This document shows, in pieces, positions 1 to 21,331 of a stretch of 64,000 nucleotides of DNA. The translations under genes and the position numbers were made by a program. Every line of letters starts with the position of its first letter. Position 1 is the stretch's first letter. Below the pieces are notes generated by a model. The model worked only from the letters and a program-made list of their open reading frames with translations. It had not been told where the DNA came from and did not search any database. The DNA is taken from NCBI GenBank assembly GCA_963989385.1, contig OZ022500.1:109533842-109597841 (forward strand), given 5' to 3'. This stretch comes from Ctena decussata. Its lineage: Eukaryota; Mollusca; Bivalvia; Lucinida; Lucinidae.

Positions 1-1019
1 CAGCGATTTGAAGAAAATTCATATGAAATATAGAGGACTATTCAAGAAACATTTCTGTAGAAAGAAAACCTAAATAAAAGCCGTGAGACAGCAAAAATTG
101 CCAATTTCCATTTTCCCCATTATAAGTCAATGGAAACTCTTAGTTGCCATAGCAACCAAACTGCTGGAGTAATTGCCATGAAAAACAGTAATTCTATAGA
201 GGCTAGTACTAAGATTCTTTCTGTAAAGTTTGAGCTTTATTGGCCACACAGTATATGCAGAGATGATTTTTTAATATTTTGCCATTTTTAACTATTCGGT
301 TGCAATGGCAACCAGAAAAATAGCCCAATTTGTATAAATTTAACAAGGCTTGTTAAAGACTACTCCAGGTACATTTCTATAAAAGTTTTGTCAAAATATC
401 TGCAGTGGCATAGCAATAAATGCAAATTTTCTATTTTGCCATTATAAGTCAATGGCAACTTTAAGTTCCCATAGCAACCAAACTGCTAGAGCAATTGCCA
501 AGAAAAACAGTACTTTTATAGAGGGCTGTGCCAAGATCCTTTCTGTGAAGTTTGAGCTTTATTGGTTGCATAGTTTCTGAGGAGATAATTTTTGAATATT
601 TTTTCTATTTTTAACCATTCGGTTGCCATGGCAACCAGCCAAATTGTGCAATTGACCAAAATTTCATGTGGTTGATGGAGGACTACTCAAGGAACATTTC
701 TGTAAAAGTTTTGTCAAAATATCTGCAGTGACATAGCAATAAATGCAAATTTTCAATTTTTCCCATACAAGTCAATGGAAACTTTAAGTTGCCATAGCAA
801 CCAAAGTTCCGAAGCAATTTGGATAAAAAACAGTATTATTGCTTCCCCCTGCCTATAGATGCTATATATGAAATTTAGTTACAATGGGCCTTGTAGTTTC
901 AGAGGAGATGCCGTTTGAAAATGTTGACGGACGAAGTACGACGGACAACGGACGACGGAGGACGGATGCCTGCCTATACTATAAGCTCACCTGTGAGCCT
1001 TCGGCTCAGGTGAGCTAAA
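1..1019 (+). mobile_element. 3' part of a tandem-repeat (Helitron-like/pearl-like) element
   Basis: About three imperfect units of roughly 320 bp; the block AAGTCAATGG recurs near 125, 445 and 769, each followed by a GCCATAGCAACCAAA-type stretch. After the array comes GACGGAC-rich sequence (926-966), then a strong hairpin at 984-1016 (AGCTCACCTG arm, GGTGAGCT arm, inner TGAGCC/GGCTCA stem), then AAAAA. This end structure is shared with the element at 56888-59217. The left end lies outside the window. It occupies the GTPBP1 intron after exon 6. Confidence 0.75.
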
Positions 1020-1173
1020 AAGCATAATGAATTCTGGTCAAATACTTAATTTTGTAAATTATAGCGTAATAATTACGCTGAAAGCTTAACGGCTGGCAGG
1101 TTTGCTAACACCAACTTACAGACATACTTTGCGAAAGTTATGAGGACACAAGAAAAAGAGGTAAAAACATTAC

Positions 1174-8606
<7,433 letters not shown>

Positions 8607-8945
8607 TGTTATATTTTTATTTCTCTGTCTTTTGGTCTGTCTAAATCCTCCTTTTTTACATATTACACAAAATTATATTTTTATCTCTAGCTACTGAATT
8701 TAAAAAAGAGGCCTTGCAAAGAAAATGATTTTTTTACATGCAAACATGAAACAAATGAATGCTAAATGGATATGCAATTTGAAACTCTGATATATATTTC
8801 TAAATAGCTGTTCGTGTTCTCATTTTTTTGTTTGTTCTGTGAATTATGTCACTTTTGTTTCATTAACTATAGTTCACATCGCATCTCTGAACACCCACAA
8901 TTACTCCACTATGTCTACCTGAAAATAAAAGATTCATACAAAAAT
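8607..8945. other. GTPBP1 upstream/5' UTR region
   Basis: Sequence immediately 5' of the GTPBP1 start codon on the minus strand. It should contain 5' UTR or an intron to a non-coding first exon, but no TATA box or convincing initiator can be called. A possible acceptor (TTTATTTTCAG, minus strand, near 8923-8933) hints at a spliced leader exon. Confidence 0.35.
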
Positions 8946-9183
8946 TAGCTGTGACAAGATAAAACCATCAAAGTGGTTGATGCACCCAGGAAAGACTCAG
9001 ATTAGCCTTGGCAGCTTCCCAGTCTGATCACAGTGTCCAATTGTGCTTAATGGGTGGCTAACAGTCTAAGCTAGCTCCTTGCAGACAGTGAAAACTCTGA
9101 TGAGACTGGGCGGATGCCCAGGCTGATCGGAGTCTTCACTTGGCGCACAGCCCACTTTGTTGGTTTTGTCAAGTCGGTGCTTA
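8946..9183. mobile_element. MITE-1 copy 5
   Basis: Diverged copy, start AGCTGTGACAAGATAAAACC, end TTGTTGGTTTTGTCAAGTCG, with the usual GATGCCCAGGCTGATC block. Just upstream of GTPBP1. Confidence 0.8.
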
Positions 9184-10128
9184 AATATATGCTAAGTTTT
9201 CCTCTTGATTACGTTGAAAGTGAATGGGTACACTTCGAGGTTAAGAATAAAACTTTTCCCTGAGATTTGTCATTTTTTCAGCTATCCGCAGCGAGAAACT
9301 TCCCATGTAGAGGCGAAGAGCAGCAGCAGGATAGTATAAATAAGTTTATTCAAAAATGTAATTTTTGAGTAAAAGCTAAAAATAACATGTAATAAATACA
9401 GTTGAAGAACAAATCTGCAATATTCTAAAAACAAATTTAGCTATTAATTTTCAGATTTATGCAATTTGAAACTCTTCACTATTTATGGGAATAGCTGGAA
9501 ATTGCCAGAAACATCTGAAGATTTTGATAAATGGAACTCCTAGATGTGGATCAAGCCCTTAGTTTGGGGGTTTTCCACATAATTTTTTATAGTCATTGAT
9601 GATTGCAATCATCCTACCACTAACTTGTCTGCTCATTTTCATGATCTATCAATATATGAAATTTCAAAATACCCGCTCATTTTCATGATCTATCAATCAT
9701 ACCTTTCAAATCTCCCACATAAACCGTAAGTCTCCCTATTTTTTAACCCTTTCCCGATCTCTGGATCTTATTTTGTAAATAAATAGCTGAATTCTCACGC
9801 TTTTCAGACTACCTCCGGATTTCTATTTTCATCGCTAAAATTAGAATTCTAAGTGATTCATTTCTTCCTTATCATTTGTTTCTTCGCGTGTTTACAGTTT
9901 TTTAAGGTGAAGGTTGGTCAGTCCAGATTCCATGGGTGTGGAAAAGCAAGAAGAGGGTCAGTTTTTCATGTAGTGCTTGTTGCTTAAGATATTTTAGTGT
10001 GGGCAATGGTGGAAATGGAAATCATTGGAATTGGTTAGGGCTATAGCCAACCTAGAAATGAAAATCACTACCTTAGCCTCCTTACCAATGGCCATTTCAT
10101 GTAACGACATCCGTTTCTATAGCCAAAC
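9184..10128. other. Intergenic, little structure
   Basis: AT-rich sequence with no gene model. One 23-bp direct doublet, CTCATTTTCATGATCTATCA, occurs near 9632 and 9676. A Ser/Ala-codon-like GCAGCAGCAGG run near 9321-9331 is too short to interpret. Confidence 0.4.
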
Positions 10129-10234
10129 CACAGGGGCTTGTATCATTTTTTCTGGTTCTCACATGATTAAGTATAGTAATTATTATACTTAAACATTGGC
10201 AAACCAGAAAAACAGTATGATACAAGCCCCTGTG
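10129..10234. mobile_element. hAT-like MITE, 106 bp, with 8-bp target duplication
   Basis: Terminal inverted repeats CACAGGGGCTTGTATCA and its complement, plus inner CTGGTT/AACCAG. Flanks AGCCAAAC (10121-10128) and AGCCAACC (10235-10242) are an 8-bp target duplication with one change. Confidence 0.82.
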
Positions 10235-10242
10235 AGCCAACC

Positions 10243-10639
10243 CATCTCGATTTTGACATATCAAAGGCGTTTTAAGTTTTTATGGCATTCATTACTTATA
10301 AAATAATTGAGTAATAATTTATCTGCAAGATCTTGATTTAATTTCTATGATAAAGACTTTTAAGGTAATTGTTTCTCCATTTTAAAATGTTATAAATGCA
10401 CTGTTCTGAAAGGTAAATAGTTAGATCTATCTGTTGAAACTGAATGGCTACAGCCAGCATGTCCAGTCTGTTGGCGCTTTGAAAGTAGTGAAAATGCTAA
10501 GCATAAGATGGCAACAGCTTTAGCAATTGCAACTTGTCATCCTCAGCCTGAAGTCTCTGCTTTGATGATATGTTTACACCCTGTCTTCATAATAACTTAC
10601 CACACATTCAAGATAAGAATCTGTCATGTGGTTACTGAG
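10243..10639. other. Intergenic, nothing recognised
   Basis: No repeat partner in the window and no ORF worth modelling. Confidence 0.4.
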
Positions 10640-12290
10640 ATATTAGCACTCAAAAATGTTAAAACAGTGAGGTAGTATAATGGGAAAGGACCTGAAGTGG
10701 TAAGTTGCATGCACTGATGAAGGAGTTTCAATAGTATGGAAAATGAAGAGTGAGATATGTACTTTTTTGTGAAAGTAGGTCACAGTGACCTTGTTTTGAT
10801 GGGGGTGACCTGGAGTGGTAAGGTGCATGCACTAATGGAGTTTTCAGTGGTCTGGGGTCTATGAAAAGGGAGATATGGGGTTGACCTCGAAAAAAAAGTA
10901 CTTTTTCATGAAAGTAGGTCACAGTGACCTAGTTTTGCTGGGGGATGACCTGGTATGGTAAGGTGCATGCACTGATGGAGTTTCAATAGTCTGCTGCCTA
11001 TGAAAAGGGAGATATGGGATTGACCTCGAAAACTAAATGTGTGGTACTTTTTCGTGAAGGTAGGTCGCAGTGACCTAGTTTTGTTGGGGGTGACCTGGAG
11101 TGGTAAGGTGCATGCACTGAAGAAGTTTCAATGCTCTGGGGGCCTATGAAAAGGGAGATAAGGGGCTGACCTCGAAGACTAAATATTAGGGGTGACTATT
11201 GCAGGCCAAAATGACTATTGCAATACTATTACTATTGCAGATATCCCTATTGTAATACTATTACTATTGCAGGTTACTATTGCAATGCAATGCAATAACT
11301 ATTGGAGACAGCATTCTTATCCATAAATTCTGCTTTTATGTATAAAATCTTGTTTGTTCACATAAGTTTGTGGCGAAAAAGCATTATTTAATGACTGTCA
11401 TTTCACAATGTGCACAACATGACAATAAAATACAAGAAAATGTTATATTTTCCATTCTTTGAAATCCAATACAAGCTAAAACACATCCTTTCCTATTATT
11501 CTTTTAGTTAAAAATACTTCCTTCAACAAAAAAGATGCGTGTCTAGAAACTATTGCGATATTGGACACACTATTGCCGATAGTATTGACATTGCAGCTTT
11601 CCCTATCGATAGTGACTACATGTATTGCCAGTGTCATTATTGCGATATACCGATAGTCCGATGTATTGTTACACCCCTACTAAATTTGTGGTACTTTTCT
11701 TATGAAAGTAGGTCAGTGACCTAGTCTTGTTGGGAGTGACCTGGGGTGGTAAGATGCATGCACTGATGAAGTTTCAATGGTCTTGGGGCCTACGAAAAGG
11801 GAGATATGGGGCTGACCTCGAAAACTAAATAATAAATTTGTGGTACTTTTTCATGAAAGTAGATCACAGCGACCTTCATCTTGTTAGGGGTGACCTGGAG
11901 TGGTAAGGTGCAAGCACTGATGAAGTTTCAATGGTCTTGGGTCCATGAAAAGGGAGATATGGAGCTGACCTCGAGAACTAAATATGTGGTACTTTTTCAT
12001 AAAGGTAGGTCACAGTGACTTTGTTTTGTTTTGGTAAGGTGCATGCACTGATGAAGTTTCAATGCTCTGGGGGCTTATGAAAAGGGAGATATGGGGCTGA
12101 CCTCGAAAACAAAATATGTGGTACTTTTTTGATAATGTAGGTCAGTGACCTAGTCTAGTTGGGAGTGACCTGGAGTGGTAATGTGCATGCACTGATGAAG
12201 TTTCAATAGTCTGTGGCCTATGAAAAGGAAGATAAGGGGCTCAGCTCAAAAACTAAATATGTGGTATTTTTTTGACAAAAGTTCACAAAA
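10640..12290. repeat. Tandem array, about 155-bp units
   Basis: Roughly seven to eight units, each with GGTAAGGTGCATGCACTGAT, GAAGTTTCAATGGTCT, ATGAAAAGGGAGATATGGGG, CTGACCTCGAAAACTAAAT and AGGTCACAGTGACCTAG. The last word contains the palindrome AGGTCACAGTGACCT. The array is interrupted at 11187-11679 by a hAT-like element. Confidence 0.85.
11187..11679. mobile_element. hAT-like element, 493 bp, inside the tandem array
   Basis: Ends TAGGGGTGAC and GTTACACCCCTA. Target duplication CTAAATAT (11179-11186) and CTAAATTT (11680-11687). The interior is built from repeats of ACTATTGCAATA and CGATAGT words near each end, forming long subterminal inverted repeats. Confidence 0.82.
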
Positions 12291-12339
12291 GTTGTGCAGG
12301 GACTAAAACAAATGAGCACTTCTTTCACAAACAGGTGGT

Positions 12340-12751
12340 TATTCCACTTTGTTCCTAACATACCCTTGGCCGACAATCTTTTCCCTAATCAAATTTCCTA
12401 CTGGGCCATTTCATTTGATGCAAGCATCTCTCATCAAATTAGCCATACTAAACATTTTTCACATAACTCAGGCACCCTTGTCGATAGAAAAATATCATGT
12501 TTATTATGATCAATTACTAAAATAGAGTCGGCTGCCAAGATTTAATCAATTTATCAGTGATTTTGAACAGTATATGTGAAGTTGTGGGACAACTGTGTTT
12601 TGCAACAGATCTTCTGATTGGGTTAAAAGTAATACATGCAAAGGGAATAACTCGCTGCAACCAAGAGGCAGCACTGCTGGAACTCCAATTTTGAGAACAG
12701 GCTGTCGGCTAAGGGTACCTAAGAAACAAAGTGGATTTAGTACCCTTGGCT
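12340..12751. mobile_element. MITE-3 copy 1 (about 410 bp)
   Basis: Ends ATTCCACTTTGTTCCTAACA and GTGGATTTAGTACCCTTGGC are imperfect inverted repeats. Related full copies at 47404-47808 and 53314-53734. No ORF of note. Confidence 0.72.
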
Positions 12752-12780
12752 TGTGATCATGCCCTTCACTAAACTGTATA

Positions 12781-13480
12781 ACAAGAGTTGTCAGAAGACA
12801 TCAAAGCGCACCCCATGGGTGCCTGAATCCCACAGTCACAAAGACCTACAAATATATCAGGTCATCTGCAGTGTAAGACGGAACCATCACCCCAGGTATA
12901 TAATGAATACATACTAAATACAACTCAAAATACGAAGCAAAATCACTGAATGATGAAAGGATATCTTCTAGTAGGTCATTCAAAGTGTTGAACTGCCAAA
13001 TATGAAGTTAATCTATTAAGCGGTCTTGCAGATACAAAGCAAAGTCACTGAACCATGAAATATAGGGCACTGTGATCTATAGATAATATGAGGTCATTTG
13101 TGATGTCAGGCTGATCCACTATGTCAGGTATAATGTTAATCCATCAAACAGTGTTTGAAATATAAGGCAAAATCACTGGACCATGAACAAAGGTCAAGGG
13201 CACAGGAGTCAGCATGGAAGCTTTGCAGCTGCTGCAATTATAGGGATATACTATTCGACCAAGTATCAAGTCTCTTGAGTCAAAGGTATCATCAAAACTG
13301 AAAATTTTGCCTTTAATAACAGTGTCAAACAGCAAAGTCTGTCAACCGTAACATATGTCAAGGACATATAATTGCATGATGCAGCTGCTGCAGTCATATG
13401 GATGTATGTAAGTACAAAGTATGATGATTGTGGCTCCTGTAGTGTGTAAGATATATAGTTGAACATCTACTCCCATAATA
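12781..13480. mobile_element. Tandem-repeat element starting ACAAGAG, about 165-bp units
   Basis: Begins ACAAGAGTTGTCAGAAGACA and then a small hairpin GCGCACCCCATGGGTGC. Units share AAGGCAAAATCACTGGACCA, AGGTCATTTGTGATGTC and AACTGCCAAATATGAAGTTA-type blocks. About four diverged units; the 3' end is not clear. The ACAAGAG start is like those of 33871 and 56888. Confidence 0.6.
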
Positions 13481-13570
13481 CGAGATATCGGGTATTCTGA
13501 CGTCCATATTTTATGTTTTTATGCTGACATTTACATTTTTACTTTCATTGAATACCCGATCTCTCATCTA
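13481..13570. repeat. Short hairpin sequence
   Basis: GAGATATCGGGTATTCTGA and its near complement TCATTGAATACCCGATCTC form a stem with a loop of about 45 bp. Confidence 0.6.
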
Positions 13571-14421
13571 CCATTGAGGTTTTGCATTTGCATCTTTAAC
13601 CATCAGTTGATGTGGTGGAAAGAAATCGCCTTTAACAAGCCAAACAGGCCTGCTTGCGTTTAGTACATGTTAAACCTGTTTAGAGACATACCAATTATCA
13701 ACTTACCATGAACTGTTAACTTGTAAATTGTGAGAAAAAACGAATAAAATCATCAGAAATGAGATTTCCCGTAACTGGCAATGGCCTGTAATCCAAACAA
13801 ATCCCACAATGCAACAGATTCCTAAAGCAAGAATTTGTTTCTTTGGCGAAATAAAATTAATATAGAATTTGATTAGAATATTTCTTCCCATTGAATATAT
13901 GTGTGTAAAACAACTACATCTCACATATTTTATGTTTCTTTCCGCAAAAATACATATTTGTACAACATATTACATTGTTAGGTGTTTCTACAGACTGTTT
14001 TTATTGTATTTGTTAATTTCGTTCAAAATTATCATTTTTGTATTTACCGACTTTTGTCAAACAAAATGGATGCCAGTGGAAAGTGAAAACCCCTAACAAA
14101 AGAATCCAGATCAATCTGGCAAAGTAGAGTGTTCAAATCATTGAAGTTTAATGATAATTAACAGCTTATAAATTGATCTTTATTATTCAGCTGTTATTTT
14201 CTCCAGACTTGATCAAAAGTGTTTGCTCTGGTTTCAAGTAGATGGTAGATAAAACGTCACTCTCCAAGAAATGAAAATGAAAGTAGAAATGACAATGTCA
14301 GAATAAAAATAGGAATAATAAAATGAAATATTAAATAAGAGAGTGGCAAGTTTTATGTTATAGAACTAGTTGAACATCGAGTTAAACGCAACTGTTAACA
14401 TTGGTTAACCTGATCACGGAC
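13571..14421. other. Intergenic, nothing recognised
   Basis: AT-rich. The open frames present are short and have no recognisable domain. No repeat partner within the window. Confidence 0.4.
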
Positions 14422-14895
14422 GGTCCTACTAAAGACAGAAAAGGACTTACCCCACCGAAAAGGACCGAAAAGAACTTTCGGGCACCGAATAGGACTTTTA
14501 ATTGCCATTAAATGCCATATAAAACATATGTTTTAGAATTTTTTGTATCATCTTGATATTATTCAGCGCTTGAATAATACTTTTATAAATTGTAGTATCT
14601 TTATTCTAAAGTTTCACAACAATATTACAGCACCGAAAAGGACTCCACTTCTGGTCAGTCAGGAGATGGATGTACCGAAAAGGACATCTAAAATGCCGAA
14701 TATCGAGCACCGAAAAGAGCATTTTTCACTTAATGTTCAAGAAAATTATAGTAAGAAATAAAATATTTTTACCCTAAATATCTTTTTCAAACGTTTTATA
14801 GCATAAAATGGCATATAAAAAGTCCTTTTCAGTGCCCGAAATTTCTTTTCGGTCCTTTTCGGTGGCAAAAGTCCTTTTCTGTCTTTAGTAGGACC
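14422..14895. mobile_element. TIR element with AAAAGGAC-rich ends
   Basis: 474 bp. About 70-bp inverted ends begin GGTCCTACTAAAGACAGAAA and contain CACCGAAAAGGACCGAAAAG. The interior also carries several CACCGAAAAGGAC words. No transposase. The target duplication is not clear. Confidence 0.8.
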
Positions 14896-15668
14896 CATAA
14901 CAGACGCCGCCGAGGACGCTGACGCTAACGCATACTCCGACTACGAACCCAAGGGTATAGCATAAGCTCTCCTTTGCTTCGCAAAACTAAAAATTCCTTT
15001 TCCCCAAGAATAGTGACTGATTAAAACCATCTGGATGCAAGCGCCTTGAGCCTGCACTGAATGGCTTATGAACAGCCATCTCTCTCGTCTCCACGGTACT
15101 AGTGTTATTCTTAGCTCTCTCCTTTGCACATAAGCTGAAAGGTCCTGCAACGTAACCACCAAAATCCAGATCCTAGGCCCTGGGGTAGCCTGGATTGCAT
15201 AAGACTTGTACAGTACCCTTCAATATGCTCCCTTCCAATTTCCACCTTACATAATTAAGATTTTGAAACAACTTTTTATCACTAGCCAGACAGGTAAGTC
15301 ACACATAGACAAATTTTTCAGCACTGATACTGCTAACTTTACTGCAAACAAATTCTAAAATTCTACACCACTCTATTTCCAAGAAATCAGAATAGTTCTA
15401 TGCCAATATTGCAATAAACATGTAGAATCAAAACAACAAATCGACCTGATTGCAGTCCTTCTAAATGGTTTATAATCGGGTGGATCAACCAGTTTTGTTA
15501 TTTCATATCATTGCATACACCTATGAGCAGATGATGCAAACCTCAGAAATTGTTAAAAATTGTCAATACCCGTTAAAAATATGTAAAAATAGACGTACAA
15601 ATTTGCACAACATGTCATCAGTGATGGCCGGAATTACAGGAAGTGACGTTGCGAAATGAAATATAGAC
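14896..15668. other. Intergenic with a small tandem-element 3' end fragment
   Basis: At 14901-14990, GACGCCGCCGAGGACGCTGA followed by AAGGGTATAGCATAAGCTCT resembles the GACG-rich 3' ends of the tandem-repeat elements. The rest is unassigned. Confidence 0.45.
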
Positions 15669-16286
15669 GGGTTACCCTAAAATGCGAAAAGGAGTCCTTT
15701 TCGCGAAAAGGACTTTTCTGTTACGAAAAGGACTCATACTGTTAATCATATGGGGAATATAGGGATTATTTTTGATGTAACTGATCGGAAAATTAATTTT
15801 GGTATCGATTTTGACCAGTTTTCTACAAAAAATGATGATTAATTCAGTAGAGTTGTTTATTTGTAGCAGTAGACTTATTTTAACTAAATGTCCAAAAGGG
15901 CTATTTCCATTGTGAAAAGAACCTGCTGAAATTATCATGATATTTGGAATAAAAGCTAATTAAGGTAATGGCAATAAATATTATTTAGACTAAATATATA
16001 TACTAAATCATTAATGGGTTCTTTTCATAATATGCCATCTTAAAGGTCCTATCTGACGTGTATTTATTAACGCAGAATATACCATACAGAATAAAACATC
16101 AACAATATCAAAAGTATTATAACCGTTTTAAATATTTGTTTGAAATAGATGCCATGGATAAATTCATAGCCAGATATAGCAAAAATAATCCCTGTGTTCC
16201 CCATACAATCAATATTTAGAGTCCTTTCCGTAACAGGGAAGTCCTTTTCGCGAAAAGGAGTCCTTTTCGCAATTTAGGGTAATCGA
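15669..16286. mobile_element. TIR element with 8-bp target duplication
   Basis: 618 bp with about 65-bp inverted ends: TTACCCTAAAATGCGAAAAG, TCCTTTTCGCGAAAAGGACT and GTTACGAAAAGGACTC at the left, mirrored at the right. Flanks ATATAGAC (15661-15668) and ATATAGAC (16287-16294) match perfectly. No transposase. Shares AAAAGGAC words with the element at 14422. Confidence 0.82.
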
Positions 16287-16294
16287 ATATAGAC

Positions 16295-16674
16295 TGCTTT
16301 ACCGCATTTCAGCGCAAAACTACGGCATCTACTGAACAATAATAGACGACAGCCAAACCGACGAAAACGAAAGTAGAATTGAGAGAAAAGTAGGTTAACC
16401 CATGAACAAAATTAAATCAACTTTTCATAAAAACAACACTCACGAGTCGGCTCTTTTCGCTGCTGAAGACTAAATACACATCTAAATACATCAGTCAGTT
16501 TCGTAATTTTTGAAAAGACAGCTGCTACCAATCTGTCAACCCAGATTTTATTTTTGCGCTGAATATTTGTTTTAGTGGTCGTTAGGCACCAATAGTTGGG
16601 CATTATTGGTAAGTTAACTTGGGTTTTCAACTTGGGTTTTCTGTCCCACCAACAGCTTTGACAGATATGGAGAA
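16295..16674. other. Intergenic, nothing recognised
   Basis: No repeat partner or gene model found. Confidence 0.4.
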
Positions 16675-16995
16675 GTGCATTGGCTCAGTGGTTAATGCAC
16701 TTGACTCTGATGCCAGAGGTTTTGGGTTCGATCCCCGCCCTGGAGCGAAGTCTTCCTATGTCTGAATGCATTTTTCTAGCATCATTTGCAGGGATGATGT
16801 TAACAAGTGTGCATTCCTTCAGATTGGGACTTTAATTGGAGGCCCCCTGTGCAGGGAGAGCCATCCCCTGTGCAGGTTAAAGATCCCAACTATAGTTACA
16901 TGGCTATATGTAGGCTTTCATCCTGCAACACCAAAGTGTACACAAGTACACCGTCTGTGTCCCCCTGGGGGTTAAGACATAATGGAAGATAGAAA
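16675..16995 (+). mobile_element. tRNA-headed SINE
   Basis: The head at 16675-16745 has A box TGGCTCAGTGGTTAATGC and B box GGGTTCGATCCC. The body carries GGCCCCCTGTGCAGGGAGAG, TTAAAGATCCCAACTA and GTGTCCCCCTGGGGGTTAAG, a conserved-domain type of tail. The 3' end merges with the LINE fragment. Confidence 0.7.
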
Positions 16996-17319
16996 ACTTG
17001 CCGATAGTTGATGCCAGTTAAGCTATTGCAGCTTCTCCAGCGCATTTGAACACTGTTCTCCCCATCTTGCATGGAAGCTGGTTGCGTGCCTTGTGTAGCA
17101 GGGTGGATCAAACTTGTTAGGGTAGTTTTACCAATGATTATTCTGTCTACTTTTAAAGGCATTAACGAGGGTGCCATAACCACATATTCTGGTAAATTGT
17201 TCCATTTTTCCACCACTCTATTACTTTAATTTTAAATTTACAGCTATTCATTCTTAGATTCTGTTTTGACCTTTTTTTGAACAATTTGAACTGATGACCT
17301 CTAGTGGAGGAATATGGTG

Positions 17320-17340
<21 letters not shown>
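16896..17340 (-). mobile_element. LINE reverse-transcriptase 3' terminal fragment
   Basis: Minus-strand translation includes VEKWNNLPEYVVMAPSLMPL followed by basic residues. This is the usual C-terminal tail after the reverse transcriptase of LINE/endonuclease-RT proteins (form: RVVxxWNxLPxxVVxAxSxxxFK). No polymerase motifs remain. The plus-strand part at 16896-16995 overlaps the SINE tail, so the boundary is uncertain. Confidence 0.6.
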
Positions 17341-19600
<2,260 letters not shown>

Positions 19601-20562
19601 GACCTTGGTTTAAAGTCTCTTCTGTAAGACCAGAGATGCCTGGATCAGTCTTCTGACACCTACTTTTGGACATGTAACTTACAGGTACCTGGCTATCTTC
19701 CAAGCAGGACCACTTGTGTAGGCTGATAACAGCATCTAATCAAATCTTCTGGATTTGTAGTCCAGTGTGTCATCCACTACATTACTGCATTATGCAGGGT
19801 TCAGACAGTAACCAGTGATATGAACTAAAAGTAAGAGCCATCAAAATAGGTGGGGGTTGTGTGGACACTTTTCTTGCTTTTATACCACTCTCTAATGTTG
19901 CCTCCTTACTTCAGCTATACAAATGTACAGAGAAATGTTTACACTCTTCGACGATTTCCTTAGATGAACCTATACTGGGCTGACATTGTTCATATATCCA
20001 CGAACAACACACATTTATGCAATCTTACGCGTAAGCAACGTCACAGATAATTCAGATAGATGATTGGCCGACCTAACGTTTGATATATGTCATGTCATAG
20101 TGACGGCTGCTGTACTTCATTACCAAACACGTTTTTTCGTCCTTTGCTTGGCATTAAATTAGTCAGAACTTCACGAATGAGTAACAAAATTGATGTAAAA
20201 ACATAGCATAAATATAAAAGGTAAATTTCATTTGTCGGGAGTTCATAGAAATACGAACGCAATGGGTTCCGTGCTTTGTTGTTCCCAAATGGTGTAATGC
20301 AAGTTATTGTCCCAAAGAACAGCAGCATGCATTTTCTTCTCAGAGTGTCAGAATTTTGTTCCAGGCACTGATACTGATGCCACTTAAATCAAAAATAAAC
20401 TTCAGTAAATGTAAATGTATTGTCTTCTTTTGATGCCAAGTTCAGATGTGCCAAGATTCCATAGACATGGGTTTGAAACAGTCTTTCCTAAAATTTTGAT
20501 TCAGACTACATGTGACTCAACAGCCGTGAAGCCTAAAACGCCCGGCCAAAACGTTGGAAAAC
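19601..20562. other. Intergenic upstream of JOSD
   Basis: 19604-19719 is the last copy of the embedded unit. From about 19720 the sequence is non-repetitive. Near 20035-20075 lie ACGTCA and, on the minus strand, CCAAT within 30 bp, a possible promoter patch, but no transcription start can be called. Confidence 0.4.
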
Positions 20563-20563
20563 T

Positions 20564-20596
<33 letters not shown>

Positions 20597-20617
20597 TTGT
20601 TGTTGTGTGTGTGTGTG

Positions 20618-20680
<63 letters not shown>
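20563..20680. repeat. Poly(T) then (TG)n microsatellite
   Basis: About 30 T, three GTT units, then about 40 TG units with one TGCG interruption. The Phe/Cys/Val reading frame across it is an artefact. Confidence 0.95.
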
Positions 20681-20792
20681 AAATATTTCTTCAAATTTTT
20701 TTTCAAATAAATTCTACACTTGTTTTTACCTCACACCCGTGGATAATGCCACCATTCAATAAGTTAGAAATTAAATACTTTGTTAAATAAAA

Positions 20793-20876
20793 GTTAGGCC
20801 AGGCCGCGTAGCGCGATCGGTAGGACACCTGACTCATAAGTCAGAGGTCCTGGGTTCGAAACCCGGTCTGGCCACT
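20793..20876 (+). mobile_element. tRNA-like SINE head, 5' fragment
   Basis: Same head as the SINEs at 6280 and 49785: A box TAGCGCGATCGG, B box GGGTTCGAAACCC, acceptor-like ends GGCC/GGCC. The anticodon stem CTGAC/GTCAG closes a six-base loop (TCATAA), so I do not call a functional tRNA. The SINE body is missing. Confidence 0.65.
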
Positions 20877-21203
20877 TCCTAAATATTTTTGCTTTAAAAC
20901 ATACAAAATTATGTACAGAGTGATTGAAAATAATGTGAAATATTGAGGAGACATGCCAGCAGACTGTTCCCAAAGATAATGATCCTTCGAAGCCTGACTA
21001 AATCTGTCCATTTAATTATTTACTTTTTTTAACTTTGTAAAGTTCTGAAAAAGAAGTAATGAAGTCAGTAGAATGGACTATATTTAGTTTGTTAATCCTT
21101 CTGATTACAAACTGTTGAGGGATTTTTTTAAACCAGCTGGTCATCACTATTGGTAACTCCGCTGATGAGTCACAATTTATTTTATAGCTCAGATTTTGTC
21201 AAG

Positions 21204-21331
21204 ATGGAGGAAGACACATCAATATACCATGAGAAACAACGACTACAGCTGTGTGCTTTACATGTGTTAAACAACTTGTTCCAAGATGAGAAGGCTTTCA
21301 GTAAGGCTGATCTTGATAAGATTTGTCTCAG
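21204..21331 (+). CDS. JOSD1/JOSD2: JOSD exon 1
   Basis: 128 coding nt, start ATG to donor GTGAGAGG. Holds Gln12 and the catalytic Cys17 and leaves two bases of codon 43. Confidence 0.94.

Noticed and set aside
11539..11724. 61-residue frame in the hAT-like element
   Set aside because: Derived from CGATAGT/ATTGC repeats; no transposase motif.
20797..20873. Functional tRNA gene
   Set aside because: Cloverleaf is imperfect, the anticodon loop has six bases, and the same head occurs in two full SINEs.
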